Shown here in pieces: positions 1 to 8,301 of a stretch of 64,000 nt of DNA. A model generated the notes under the pieces. The model was given only the letters and a program-made list of their open reading frames with translations, searched no databases and was not told the DNA's origin. The translations under genes were made by a program, and so were the position numbers. Every line of letters starts with the position of its first letter. The first letter of the stretch is position 1. Source of the stretch: an uncultured Christensenella sp. (GTDB taxonomy: Bacteria; Bacillota; Clostridia; Christensenellales; Pumilibacteraceae); contig CATLHE010000009.1 of assembly GCA_949948895.1 (NCBI GenBank), forward strand, positions 1-64,000, in the 5' to 3' direction.

Positions 1-363
1 AGCGGTTGTAGCAGCTTAACGAGCATAACCATTCCGAATAGAGTCATGAGTATCGGAAGCTCTGCATTTAGCGGTTGTAGCAGCTTAATGAGTATAACCA
101 TTCCGAATAGTGTAATTAATATCGGAGATTCCGTGTTTGGTGGATGCCCGTCGCTTAAAATCATTTACTATTTATTACCGAAACAATTCTGGCAAAATAT
201 AACGATTGGAAGTAATAATGAGGAATTACTTTTCGCGACGCGTTATTATTACAGCGAAACAGAGCCGCCATTGAATATAGAAGGCACTGATTATAACGGC
301 AATTATTGGCATTACGATAGCGACGGTACGACGCCCGTCATTTGGAAAAAAGAAAATAATTAA
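1..363 (+). CDS. BspA-like leucine-rich repeat protein, C-terminal fragment
   Basis: The frame is open from the first base, so this is the 3' end of a gene that starts outside the window. The first 138 bases hold two near-identical 69-bp units (starting at 1 and 70), each coding a 23-residue repeat with the pattern SGCSSLxSITIPNSV, the hallmark of Treponema/BspA-type leucine-rich repeats (LRR_5 family). A divergent third unit follows (FGGCPSLK), and then a non-repetitive tail rich in Tyr, Trp and Asn. These proteins are usually secreted or surface-attached and are common in gut Clostridia, where they are thought to bind host or community surfaces. No sorting motif is visible at the C-terminus; anchoring would have to be decided from the missing N-terminal part. 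Confidence 0.85.
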   Translation, partial: SGCSSLTSITIPNRVMSIGSSAFSGCSSLMSITIPNSVINIGDSVFGGCPSLKIIYYLLPKQFWQNITIGSNNEELLFATRYYYSETEPPLNIEGTDYNGNYWHYDSDGTTPVIWKKENN

Positions 364-540
364 AATATATTTAAAATAAGATTTTATTATGAGTTTGACA
401 TTCAAAGATTCGATTTTTGTTGTATGAATAAAATCAAAAGAGCATTTCAAGAACTTGCTTTCTTCACGTTATGGTGTTAAAATACAAATAAATTTGCTTT
501 CAATGGCATGATTGCAATAAGCTATTATTTTCGAGGGTAT

Positions 541-1452
541 ATGAAAAATAGCATCGAGATATCTCATCTCAAAAAATACTATAAGGACGTAAAAGCGGTA
601 GACGATATTTCCTTTACTGTTTCGGAAGGTGAGTTTTTCGCTTTTCTCGGCGTGAACGGCGCGGGCAAGAGCACGACTATTTCCATACTTTCGGGCAAGG
701 AAGTGCGCGACGGCGGCGACGTTTTGGTCGACGGTTACGACCCGGACGAAAATTCGGAGGAGGTAAAGCGTCGGTTGGGCGTTGTGTTTCAGGACAGCGT
801 GCTCGATAAGTCTCTTACCGTATACGATAACTTGCGCTATCGTGCCGCGCTGTACAAAGTTTTCGGCAACGACTTCAAACGGAAGCTCGACGAACTCACC
901 GAAACGTTTGCTTTGCAGGAACTGCTAAAACGCCCCGTAGGTAAACTTTCTGGCGGGCAAAGGCGGCGGTGCGATATTGCTCGGGCGTTGATACACGACC
1001 CCAAAATTTTGGTGCTCGACGAGCCGACGACGGGACTCGACCCGCAGACGCGTAAGAACGTTTGGGAAGCGATAGGTACGCTTCGCAAAGAGCGCAATCT
1101 TACCGTGTTTTTGACGACCCATTATATGGAAGAAGCGGCGGATGCGGATAGAGTAGTCATTTTGGACGGCGGTAAAATTTTGGCGGACGCCACGCCGCTC
1201 GAACTCAAAAATAAATACACCGGCGACTTTATCACCATTTACGGCGCGACGCAAAAGGAGCTCGATTCGCTGTCGCTTCCGTTTGAAACGATAGGCGACG
1301 GCGCGCGCATATCCGTAAAAGACACCGCGGAGGCGACGCGGCTCATCCTGTCGCACCCCGATATCTTTCGTGATTACGAGGTGACCAAGGGTAAGATGGA
1401 CGACGTATTTCTTGCTGTAACGGGAAAGCGTATCGGAGGTGGAGAAGCGTGA
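541..1452 (+). CDS. ABC transporter ATP-binding protein (multidrug/ABC-2 exporter type)
   Basis: This is the nucleotide-binding subunit that drives the permease encoded next. Walker A (GVNGAGKST) is at residues 37-45, the signature LSGGQ at 136-140 and Walker B with the catalytic Glu (LVLDEPTTGLD) at about 157-167, followed by a switch His (TTHYMEE). The C-terminal 90 residues are the variable extension typical of the DrrA/CcmA-like ABC-2 subfamily. I chose the ATG at 541 rather than an in-frame start at 508 because GAGGG sits 5 bases upstream and the protein then begins directly with the first ABC strand. The stop overlaps the GTG of the permease gene, so the pair is translationally coupled. 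The substrate cannot be read from the sequence; daunorubicin-type labels for this family are only nominal. Confidence 0.93.
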   Translation: MKNSIEISHLKKYYKDVKAVDDISFTVSEGEFFAFLGVNGAGKSTTISILSGKEVRDGGDVLVDGYDPDENSEEVKRRLGVVFQDSVLDKSLTVYDNLRYRAALYKVFGNDFKRKLDELTETFALQELLKRPVGKLSGGQRRRCDIARALIHDPKILVLDEPTTGLDPQTRKNVWEAIGTLRKERNLTVFLTTHYMEEAADADRVVILDGGKILADATPLELKNKYTGDFITIYGATQKELDSLSLPFETIGDGARISVKDTAEATRLILSHPDIFRDYEVTKGKMDDVFLAVTGKRIGGGEA

Positions 1453-2363
1453 AAACGGTGTTTTTATTGACTCAGCGCAACGTTAAGATTTTCTTTCGCG
1501 ATAAGAGTGTATTTTTGCCCGCGCTCATTGCGCCGCTTATTTTGCTCTTTTTGTTTATAGCGTTTTTGGGCGACGTTTATCGCGATAGCTTTACTTCCGC
1601 GCTCGGCGGTTTGACGCCCGACAAGTCGATCGTCGAGGGCTTTGCCGGAGGTTGGCTCATTTCTTCGCTTATTGCGGTGTGCGCCGTTACCATTGCTTTT
1701 ACGGCGAATATCGTAATGGTGCAGGATCGCGTATCGGGCGCGCGGCATGACTTTATCGCGTCCCCCGTACCGAACTCTGCGCTCGCGCTGTCTTATTTTA
1801 TAGCAACGGCAATAGCTACCGCAGTCATTTGCTATGCGGCGTTGTTTATCGGGTTTATATATATCGCATGCGTCGGGTGGTATCTAAGTGTCGCGGACGT
1901 GTTTTTGACCATACTCGATACTTTCTTATTGGTGCTGTTCGGTACGGCGCTTTCTTCGGTCGTCAATTACTTTATACGCTCTCAAGGCGGTATAACGGCT
2001 GTAGAGGCGATAATTTCTTCGGCGTACGGATTTATCTGCGGCGCGTATATGCCCATTTCTTCGCTTGCCGTAGGGCTTCAAAACGTGATCTCATTGTTGC
2101 CGGGAACTTACGGCACGTCGCTTTTACACACCCATTTGATGAACGGCGCAGTGGAAGCGGCGGGCAGCAGTTTGTCTCTTCCCGCAGAGGCAATGAGCGG
2201 TGTTCTGGACGGGTTCGACTGCAATCTCTATTTCTTCGATAATGCCGTACCCGTTTGGGTAAAATATCTCGTGCTCTGCGTTACCGTCGCTTTACTTGTG
2301 GGCGTTTACGTTTTGGTATGTTCGTTGCGTAAAAAGTCCGCGTCCGCAAAAAAGAGATCGTAG
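1449..2363 (+). CDS. ABC-2 type transporter permease
   Basis: This 304-residue polytopic membrane protein has about six predicted segments (roughly 20-42, 72-96, 113-140, 145-167, 180-205, 272-292), the architecture of ABC-2 permeases. The cytosolic N-terminus (VFLLTQRNVKIFFRDK) and the motif VQDRVSGARHDFIASPV between segments 2 and 3 match the coupling region of this family. The gene starts with GTG at 1449, overlapping the TGA of the ATPase gene (GTGA), with GGAG just upstream. Together the two proteins would form an exporter with two copies of each subunit. The downstream region holds a hairpin element at 2411-2444 that may end the transcript. The substrate is unknown. Confidence 0.9.
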   Translation: MKTVFLLTQRNVKIFFRDKSVFLPALIAPLILLFLFIAFLGDVYRDSFTSALGGLTPDKSIVEGFAGGWLISSLIAVCAVTIAFTANIVMVQDRVSGARHDFIASPVPNSALALSYFIATAIATAVICYAALFIGFIYIACVGWYLSVADVFLTILDTFLLVLFGTALSSVVNYFIRSQGGITAVEAIISSAYGFICGAYMPISSLAVGLQNVISLLPGTYGTSLLHTHLMNGAVEAAGSSLSLPAEAMSGVLDGFDCNLYFFDNAVPVWVKYLVLCVTVALLVGVYVLVCSLRKKSASAKKRS

Positions 2364-2410
2364 CGTGGAATAGAATTTATTACTACACGTAAAAGACTTA
2401 TCTGTTGGCA

Positions 2411-2444
2411 TGCACCCCAAAGTTTAACAAAACTTTAGGGTGCA
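2411..2444. repeat. Hairpin element A, related to the one at 4737-4772
   Basis: The outer arms TGCACCC and GGGTGCA and the inner arms AAAGTT and AACTTT form a nearly perfect 34-bp inverted repeat. Element B at 4737-4772 has the same arms and core, and both are followed 9-10 bp later by CAGGTTTTT, so they belong to one family. The arms resemble, from memory, the terminal repeats of IS3-family (IS150-group) elements, which would make these solo or internally deleted remnants. A terminator role is an alternative, although no U-run follows directly. Confidence 0.55.
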
Positions 2445-2740
2445 TTTTAAAAACAGGTTTTTTTTGTTTTCAAAAACTATTTACTTTTTGTTTGCGTTTT
2501 GCTATACTATGTAAGCCAAATCAAACTTTATTACGAGCGGGAGGTTTTTTATTTCTTAAACTGTAATAGGAGAATTATTCTCCTTTTATCCGACTACAAT
2601 AGAATTTGATAAAAATGCAAATTCCACTTTGATTGTAGTTGGGTTTAACTTCCGTTCAAAGTTTGGTTTGGCGACTATCGGAGTTTGCGTTTTTTGTGTG
2701 CTTGCTTCGGTGGGCGCACTTTTTATTTGTGGAGGATTTT
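2445..2740. other. AT-rich intergenic stretch without a recognisable gene
   Basis: About 300 bases with T- and A-rich runs follow hairpin element A. Short frames here lack a ribosome binding site or overlap the next gene in another frame. The final bases carry GGAGGA at 2731-2736, the ribosome binding site of the next gene. I see no RNA fold or regulatory motif that I can name. Confidence 0.5.
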
Positions 2741-3421
2741 ATGGAAGTCGGCGCAAACAGGAAAATCGGCAAGAAAATATTGAGCATAATATTTGCAATC
2801 GTCGCAATGCTCTCTACAATGTTGATATTTTTAATACCTGCATGGATCGTGATAATTATCAACGTATGCGAGATTATAATATTCAGATTGGTATTCAGAA
2901 ACATGCATTTTTCCGTTGCGTCGGGCATATTGTTATATTTACTGTTTGGTGTTTTAATGGTAGCAATTATGTTAGCAGTGCTATATTTTCCCGAGAAGAT
3001 TCACGGCGGAATGTTGCAAAATATTTCGGGTACTGAAAAGTTAACAGAAATCGAAAAAATAAAATGGTACCGCGGAAAGTTAGGCTGGCTTTATTTGATT
3101 ATTTTACTTGGGTATATATTCAGCGGCGGATATGCTGTTGTTTGTGCTGTGAAGGAGAGTTATGTGCTTCTTGGAATGAATTTAGTCAAACCCATGTCGA
3201 ATATGGGAGCATTAAGTGTTGTTCTTACGCTGATATCTGTTTTTCCCGCATATGGCTTTTATATTGTTGCAGTTGCGTATCTCGTGCTTATTAATATATT
3301 TTTTAATATGCTTTACAGCGGGTTCACTAATGACGGCGGGGATTGGCATATTGATAAGGATGATTACAGCGGCGGTGGAAGTAGTAGCGAAGAGTATTCC
3401 GTGATAATAATAAAACACTAG
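2741..3421 (+). CDS. Polytopic membrane protein of unknown function
   Basis: I do not recognise this 226-residue protein. It has five or six hydrophobic segments (about 13-33, 36-50, 58-82, 113-137, 149-170, 173-195) and a short acidic, Gly/Ser-rich C-terminal tail (SGGGSSSEEY). The ATG at 2741 is preceded by a strong GGAGGA at 4-base spacing; an in-frame start 34 codons earlier has no ribosome binding site. The gene is AT-rich with many AT-ending codons, unlike the GC-biased genes further right, which suggests an accessory gene. It converges on the next gene across a bidirectional terminator. No neighbour explains its role. Confidence 0.75.
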   Translation: MEVGANRKIGKKILSIIFAIVAMLSTMLIFLIPAWIVIIINVCEIIIFRLVFRNMHFSVASGILLYLLFGVLMVAIMLAVLYFPEKIHGGMLQNISGTEKLTEIEKIKWYRGKLGWLYLIILLGYIFSGGYAVVCAVKESYVLLGMNLVKPMSNMGALSVVLTLISVFPAYGFYIVAVAYLVLINIFFNMLYSGFTNDGGDWHIDKDDYSGGGSSSEEYSVIIIKH

Positions 3422-3472
3422 CAAAAATACGAAGCTCTGAAAAAAATTACGAGAGCCGAAGAGAATCACGCA

Positions 3473-3505
3473 AAAAAACCTTGTCACAGCGACAAGGTTT
3501 TTTAG
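3473..3505. terminator. Bidirectional intrinsic terminator
   Basis: AAAAAACCTTGTC and GACAAGGTTTTTT form a perfect stem around a 5-base loop, with a T-run on either strand. It lies between the converging genes at 2741-3421 (+) and 3529-4659 (-) and can end both transcripts. Confidence 0.9.
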
Positions 3506-3528
3506 TGTTCGTTTGGCGGACATGACTG

Positions 3529-4659
3529 TTAGTATACGATCATGCTGTCGGAATCGGAGAACAGCACGAGGATCTTTATATACGGCGACGGCAGACTATC
3601 GACGAGTATTTTTTCCATGTGTGAATCCAATTTGCGCGTTGGTATAACACCCTCGCAAATGTTGCTGCCGTAGACGTAGAAATACCGTCGGTTTTGTTCG
3701 TTATTCGTCGCTTCGTTGCTTATCGCGGCATAAGCGAGCGTACCGTTTTTGCGTAGGTCGTTGAACCGTGAGTGCTCGGTATGTGCGGCGCATAACTTTA
3801 CGCATGCAAACCCGATCAAAAGCGTGAAGTGTATGCACGAGACAAGCAATATGAGCAATACCGTGCGCACAATATCCAAAGGGGTAGAGTGTGCCGCAGT
3901 CGAAATAATGGCGAACGCTTCCGCTCCGACGATGATCATTGCCGCCAAAATAAGAAACAGTCCGAGCTTAAAGTCGCGAGACGCGTCGTTCAGCGGTCTA
4001 AGTTTGCCTTTCGCTTTTGGCGTGCCGTCAAGTCTTTCCGATACTTCCGTAGGGAGTTCCGCCGTGTCGCTCAATAGCTCGTACTCCTTGATCGGTATGC
4101 TGTGTCCGCCGAAAAACGCGACCGTCAAATATCCGCCTTCATAAAAATATTCGTCTGACAGTTCGGTCGTGTCGTATTTGAATTTTCCGTCATGCGTCGC
4201 GCCGTTTTCGTCGCGATAAGTATAGTCAATATAGTAAAAGCAATTTGCAAACGAAGAACTGCCCGAAGCGGTATGATGCCGACGGTATTTCTTTTTGACT
4301 TGCTTGATTTCCGCGTTGACGAGTTTGCCGAAATTCATAGCGTGTCTTTGCTCGCGCGTCGGCATGTTTTTGCCGATGGAAACGGCTTTGAAAGTAGCGC
4401 CCGCAATGCCGAAAGCCGCGACCGCGACCATGAACGACAGCGTGAAGATTATGCCCGGATTTGTTTCGGTGACGAATAGTGTCGACAGCATGGCAAGTAT
4501 CAACGTAGCCGCGCCCGCGCCCGCTATATAACAAACGAACGCCGCCGTGCCCTGCCAGATCGAGGCGTACTGTTTTAAAGAGCCGCGAATAAACATTTTG
4601 ACCCCGTCAAAGCTTTTGGCAGTGTTTGCTTTGTCGTCGATGATACCGTTATCTTCCAC
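3529..4659 (-). CDS. Membrane protein of unknown function (DUF3592-like layout)
   Basis: This 376-residue protein has two hydrophobic segments near residues 35-62 and 70-95, a soluble region of about 130 residues, then two more segments near 236-258 and 270-292, and a soluble C-terminus. The soluble part contains the strand-rich stretch FYYIDYTYRDENG followed by GGYLTVAFFGG, a layout like DUF3592-type proteins, where a small beta domain lies beside membrane helices. I cannot assign a function. The start is a GTG at 4659 with GAGG upstream. The gene ends at the bidirectional terminator; its 5' flank carries hairpin element B. A similar arrangement recurs in the protein at 54721-56235. Confidence 0.7.
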   Translation of the reverse strand: MEDNGIIDDKANTAKSFDGVKMFIRGSLKQYASIWQGTAAFVCYIAGAGAATLILAMLSTLFVTETNPGIIFTLSFMVAVAAFGIAGATFKAVSIGKNMPTREQRHAMNFGKLVNAEIKQVKKKYRRHHTASGSSSFANCFYYIDYTYRDENGATHDGKFKYDTTELSDEYFYEGGYLTVAFFGGHSIPIKEYELLSDTAELPTEVSERLDGTPKAKGKLRPLNDASRDFKLGLFLILAAMIIVGAEAFAIISTAAHSTPLDIVRTVLLILLVSCIHFTLLIGFACVKLCAAHTEHSRFNDLRKNGTLAYAAISNEATNNEQNRRYFYVYGSNICEGVIPTRKLDSHMEKILVDSLPSPYIKILVLFSDSDSMIVY

Positions 4660-4736
4660 TCGATCAGTCCGCCTCGAATTTGTTTTTCATGTATAAAATA
4701 CCAAAAAACAAAAGATAAGTCAACCGCCTGCTTAAA

Positions 4737-4772
4737 TGCACCCAAAAAGTTAGACAAAACTTTTGTGGTGCA
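4737..4772. repeat. Hairpin element B, related to the one at 2411-2444
   Basis: TGCACCC and TGGTGCA flank the core AAAAAGTTAGACAAAACTTTT, trimmed here as AAAGTT and AACTTT arms. Like element A it is followed at 9 bp by CAGGTTTTT. The likeness to IS3-family terminal repeats is from memory; a transposase is absent from the window. The element lies upstream of the gene ending at 3529. Confidence 0.5.
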
Positions 4773-4954
4773 CATAGCGGCAGGTTTTTGTTGCAAAAAA
4801 ATTTAACTACCTTATTTACAATGCAAATCATTTTATGGTGTTGATAACGACGAGAGGAAAGAAGCGTAAAGCTATATCAAATTATCATGCAATAATTTTT
4901 ATTTTTATATTTATCTATGCGTTTTAAAACATTGCGTTATAATAATGTCGGATA

Positions 4955-5236
4955 TTATTTACGATTTAAATATCTTTTTATCATTTCGATTTTTTTGTAT
5001 ATTTCATCCAATAAAGCGAAAACTTGACTGTTGTCTTTGAGGTCGGTATCGGTTACGCCTAAGAGGTAATCTGTCGTAACTCCGAAATACTCGGCAAGTT
5101 TGATAATAGAAACGCTATCGGGATTAGTTTTACCCGTTTCGTAATTGGATAAAGTTTTCTGATCGATTTCGGTAGCGATCGCTACGTCTATTTGCCGCAA
5201 ATCGCGGTCTTCTCTCAATGCTTTGATTCTATTCAT
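4955..5236 (-). CDS. XRE-family HTH transcriptional regulator
   Basis: This small 93-residue protein is almost entirely a Cro/C1-type helix-turn-helix domain: residues 1-62 contain the LREDRDLRQIDVA helix, the recognition part (QKTLSNYETGKTNPD) and the closing LAEYFGVTTDYLLG. The C-terminal 25 residues look helical (FALLDEIYKKIEMIKRYL) and may mediate dimerisation. The start codon lies inside an ATACTAATATTTT half-site, which suggests direct autorepression. The gene is divergent from the membrane protein gene at 5360 and the 123-bp gap between them holds four related half-sites. By analogy with phage-type and ICE-type switches, it probably represses its divergent neighbour. The family assignment is firm; the target is inferred. 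Confidence 0.9.
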   Translation of the reverse strand: MNRIKALREDRDLRQIDVAIATEIDQKTLSNYETGKTNPDSVSIIKLAEYFGVTTDYLLGVTDTDLKDNSQVFALLDEIYKKIEMIKRYLNRK

Positions 5237-5342
5237 ACTAATATTTTCCTAATTTGGTTTAATTTTACTATAAAATTAGTATAAATCCGTTGACATACTA
5301 AAAATATCCTGTTATATTGATTGTATAGTAAAATATTAGTAT
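5235..5342. promoter_or_regulatory. Divergent control region: promoter plus four ATACTAA-type half-sites
   Basis: On the + strand TTGACA (5290-5295) and TATATT (5313-5318) are 17 bp apart and would drive the gene at 5360. ATACTAATATTTT at 5235-5247 is matched by its exact reverse complement at 5330-5342. Two shorter relatives lie at 5272-5283 (AAAATTAGTATA) and 5295-5307 (ATACTAAAAATAT, overlapping the end of the -35 box). The spacing over both start regions fits operator sites of the divergent XRE regulator. Confidence 0.75.
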
Positions 5343-5359
5343 ACAAAAGTGGAGGAAGC

Positions 5360-6385
5360 ATGGAAATTTCAAATAAATTTTCGGCAAAAAAGCAGACGTA
5401 TGAGGAAGATTTCTCGCGGGAAATATATTTGCTATTGGCGATGGACAGGGAAACGCCTGTCGACGTTTTTAACGGGAAGCTGGTCGACGTAAAATGCGAG
5501 CGCATTCCGTATGTAATCGTGACTGCGGATATACACGTAGATATAACTTGTTCTGTCGGATACGATAGAGTGGAAGAGTATTGGGATAAAGAGCGTCAAA
5601 GCGACGGCGGTTATAAAAGCGTAAAAAAAACAAGGTATATAACGGATTGGACGCCGTATAGCATGAGCAATGAGGGCGAGTATATGGTATGTGTGCCAAA
5701 CGGTCCGCATGATGACGATTTAGATGTTGTGCTAGAAGAAAGCTTAGCTATTAGAAAAAGAGCGTCGTCGTTTGTTCCTCTGTCGTATCGAGATAGTGAA
5801 TATGATAATTTGGAATTAAACGCGCATTCGATAGATACTGCTATAAATGCTTGCGGTTATAGCTGTTGTTTAGACGCTCCTATTCCGGGTGATCGTAAAA
5901 AGGACGTTTCATACACGACTAAGTATGAAATAAAAAATATCGACTGTGCCGTCATTCCCAAGCATCGCGCAAAATTCGAATATAAAGAGGGAAGTTACGA
6001 AGCGCAAGGATATGCTTGCGGTGATATAGACGCAAGCATGCCCGCACGCCCTAATGACACGGCTGACGTGAAGAAGGCTGCGGGGAAACAAGCAAAACCG
6101 TTCTTATACGTGATCCCTGTCGGGATAGTGGTATGGTTGGTCGGGTTTATACTTAATTTTGTGGGTTATCCGCAATTCATGACTCCCGCAATCGGTATTG
6201 CTATTTTGATAATCGGTATAAGTCTTTCAGCGTATTTTATTCGTAAAAAGCAAAATATTAATAAGATGACGGCAGAAAGGCAAATTATTAAATCGAAAGC
6301 GCTTAATGAACTTTTATTGAAACGTGGACTCCGTCCGCTTGACGAAAGCGAAACGGCTGCAATACTTGTCGAAGAGAAATCTTAA
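5360..6385 (+). CDS. Unknown protein with C-terminal membrane anchor, divergent from XRE regulator
   Basis: This 341-residue protein has a soluble N-terminal part of about 240 residues, two adjacent hydrophobic segments (about 244-265 and 270-293) and a basic helical tail of about 45 residues. The soluble part has six cysteines without an obvious zinc pattern and aromatic motifs such as EEYWDKE and TDWTPY. I do not recognise a family. The ATG at 5360 has GGAGGA upstream and starts 35 bases after the predicted transcription start; an earlier in-frame TTG falls within the promoter. Codon use is AT-rich. Regulation by the XRE protein is likely from the shared operator-like sites. A hairpin terminator follows at 6405. 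Confidence 0.75.
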   Translation: MEISNKFSAKKQTYEEDFSREIYLLLAMDRETPVDVFNGKLVDVKCERIPYVIVTADIHVDITCSVGYDRVEEYWDKERQSDGGYKSVKKTRYITDWTPYSMSNEGEYMVCVPNGPHDDDLDVVLEESLAIRKRASSFVPLSYRDSEYDNLELNAHSIDTAINACGYSCCLDAPIPGDRKKDVSYTTKYEIKNIDCAVIPKHRAKFEYKEGSYEAQGYACGDIDASMPARPNDTADVKKAAGKQAKPFLYVIPVGIVVWLVGFILNFVGYPQFMTPAIGIAILIIGISLSAYFIRKKQNINKMTAERQIIKSKALNELLLKRGLRPLDESETAAILVEEKS

Positions 6386-6404
6386 AAAATACTTATATAT
6401 CAAT

Positions 6405-6443
6405 AAGGCTTGCCGAGTAATAAGGTAAGCCTTGTTTTTTTTT
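6405..6443 (+). terminator. Intrinsic terminator
   Basis: AAGGCTTGCC and GGTAAGCCTT form a 10-bp stem with one G-U type mismatch and an 8-base loop, followed by a run of nine T. It closes the gene at 5360-6385. The remaining 227 bases before the next gene show no feature I can name. Confidence 0.88.
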
Positions 6444-6670
6444 ACGGTATTTCAAACGAATGTTTATCTTTGGTTCATAATGTTATAAATATTTTTACAT
6501 AGTCAAAATGGCGCGCTAGCTCCGCCGGTATTATTTTCGGTTGACCGCCGCGCGTTTACCTTGATAGAGCATACGCGAAAAATATTCAAAACAGTCCGCA
6601 AAACGGTGTACTTTTGGTACTTTTCATGGTAGAATATGCGTGGTAAAAATATAACGCGGTGGTTTAAAAT

Positions 6671-8248
6671 ATGATCAACGTAAATAATGTGAAGTTACAG
6701 TTCGGGACGCGCGTTCTTTTCGAGAACGTAAATCTCAAATTTTCGGGCGGAAACTGCTACGGCATAATCGGCGCGAACGGCGCGGGCAAGTCCACGTTTT
6801 TAAAGCTTTTGTCGGGCAAGATAGAGCCGAGTAAGGGCGATATAACCATAGGCAAGGGCGAGCGTATGTCCGTGCTCGAACAGAACCAAAACGCATACGA
6901 CGCGTACACCGTTCGCGAGGCGGTCATTTGCGGGCATAAAGAGTTAGAGGACATCAGGCAAAAGCGCGAAGTGCTTTACGCCAAGTCGGACTTTACCGAG
7001 GAAGACGGCAACGTTGCGGCGGAGCTCGAGACGCGTTACGGCGAGCTCGGCGGGTACGAGTGCGAGATAGAAGCGGAGAGCTTGCTCAACAATATCGGCA
7101 TAGACCAATCGCTTTTCGATACCGTCATGGGTGAAATAGAGCCCAAGGTCAAAGTAAAAATACTTATAGCGCAGTGTCTCTTCGGTAAGCCCGATATCCT
7201 GCTTTTGGACGAGCCGACCAACAACCTCGACATAAAGACGGTCAGATGGTTGCAGGAATATTTGAAAACGTTGGAGCAGGCGACCGTTCTTATCGTGTCG
7301 CACAACCGTCACTTTCTCAATCAGGTATGCACGCACATTTGCGACGTCGATTATCACGCTATCAATCTGTTCGTGGGCAACTACGATTTCTGGTACGAGT
7401 CGTCGCAGCTCATTTTGCGTCAGCAACGCGAAGCAAACAAGAAAGCGGAAGCGCGCATGAAAGAACTCCGCGAGTTTATAGCGCGGTTCTCGGCTAATGC
7501 GAGTAAGTCCAAGCAGGCGACGAGCCGCAAGCGCGAGCTCGATAAAATAGTCGTCGAGGACATAAAGCCGAGCTCGAGAAAATATCCGTATATCGATTAC
7601 AAATTCGAGCGCGATCCCGGCAACGATATTTTGCGCGTGGAAAAGCTTACCAAGAAAGGCTTTTTCGAGAACGTAACTTTTTCGGTCGGGCGCGACGACA
7701 AGATAGGCTTTATAACGGACAACAGCCGCGCGGTGGCGGAGCTTTTCGATTGCATATTCGGCGAATCCAAACCCGACTCCGGCAGAGTCATATGGGGCAA
7801 AAACGTCAAGCCTGCGTACATGCCGCAAAACTACGACAAATACTTTGACGGCTGCCCGCTGTCGCTCGTCAAATGGATAGACCAATGGTCGGAAAACCAC
7901 GAGCAGGAATACCTCAGATCGTGGCTGGGACGCTTGCTGTTTTCGGGCGACGAGGCGTTAAAGCCCGCAAACGTGCTTTCGGGCGGTGAAAAGGCGAGGT
8001 GCATGCTCGCGCGCATGATGTTGCTGTCGCCCAATTTCCTTATGTTCGACGAGCCTACCAACCACCTCGATCTCGAAAGTATCACGTCGCTCAACAAGGG
8101 CATGATAAACTTCAAGGCGCCCATACTGTTTATAACCGCCGACGAGGAGATAATGTCGTCTGTGGCAAACCGCATCATCGTTATAGAGGGCGGCGTAAAG
8201 GCGTACGACCGTCCCGTGGACTACGACGAATATATTGCGGGGCTGTAA
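6671..8248 (+). CDS. ABC-F family ATPase (YbiT/YkpA-like), second ATP site degenerate
   Basis: This 525-residue soluble protein has two ABC domains joined by a charged helical linker (about 240-310), with no membrane domain: the ABC-F layout, whose members act on the ribosome. Domain 1 has an intact Walker A (GANGAGKST, about 34-42) and Walker B (LLLDEPTNNLD), but its signature is EIEPKVKV where LSGGEKVKV is expected. Domain 2 has an intact signature (LSGGEKARC) and Walker B (MFDEPTNHLD), but its Walker A position reads ITDNSRAVAELF without the lysine. Because each ATP site pairs Walker A of one half with the signature of the other, one site is intact and the other is lost on both faces. The length fits YbiT/YkpA. 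Whether it is a translation factor or a resistance protein cannot be told from sequence. Confidence 0.92.
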   Translation: MINVNNVKLQFGTRVLFENVNLKFSGGNCYGIIGANGAGKSTFLKLLSGKIEPSKGDITIGKGERMSVLEQNQNAYDAYTVREAVICGHKELEDIRQKREVLYAKSDFTEEDGNVAAELETRYGELGGYECEIEAESLLNNIGIDQSLFDTVMGEIEPKVKVKILIAQCLFGKPDILLLDEPTNNLDIKTVRWLQEYLKTLEQATVLIVSHNRHFLNQVCTHICDVDYHAINLFVGNYDFWYESSQLILRQQREANKKAEARMKELREFIARFSANASKSKQATSRKRELDKIVVEDIKPSSRKYPYIDYKFERDPGNDILRVEKLTKKGFFENVTFSVGRDDKIGFITDNSRAVAELFDCIFGESKPDSGRVIWGKNVKPAYMPQNYDKYFDGCPLSLVKWIDQWSENHEQEYLRSWLGRLLFSGDEALKPANVLSGGEKARCMLARMMLLSPNFLMFDEPTNHLDLESITSLNKGMINFKAPILFITADEEIMSSVANRIIVIEGGVKAYDRPVDYDEYIAGL

Positions 8249-8266
8249 AATAGTCGCTGTATTGAG

Positions 8267-8295
8267 TTGACGAAATCGAGCAAAAGGACTATAAT
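8267..8295 (+). promoter_or_regulatory. Sigma-A promoter predicting a leaderless mRNA for the glmU-like gene
   Basis: TTGACG (8267-8272), a 17-bp spacer and TATAAT (8290-8295) are followed by only six bases before the ATG at 8302. Transcription starting at the usual seventh base would begin on the A of the start codon. Confidence 0.78.
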
Positions 8296-8301
8296 AGGGC
8301 T

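Noticed and set aside
6944-7900. Long antisense frame opposite the ABC-F gene
   Set aside because: It is a shadow of the real gene, caused by its GC-biased codons; it has no recognisable domain or start signal. The same holds for antisense frames opposite lysS, adhE, ileS, galT and the hydrogenase genes.
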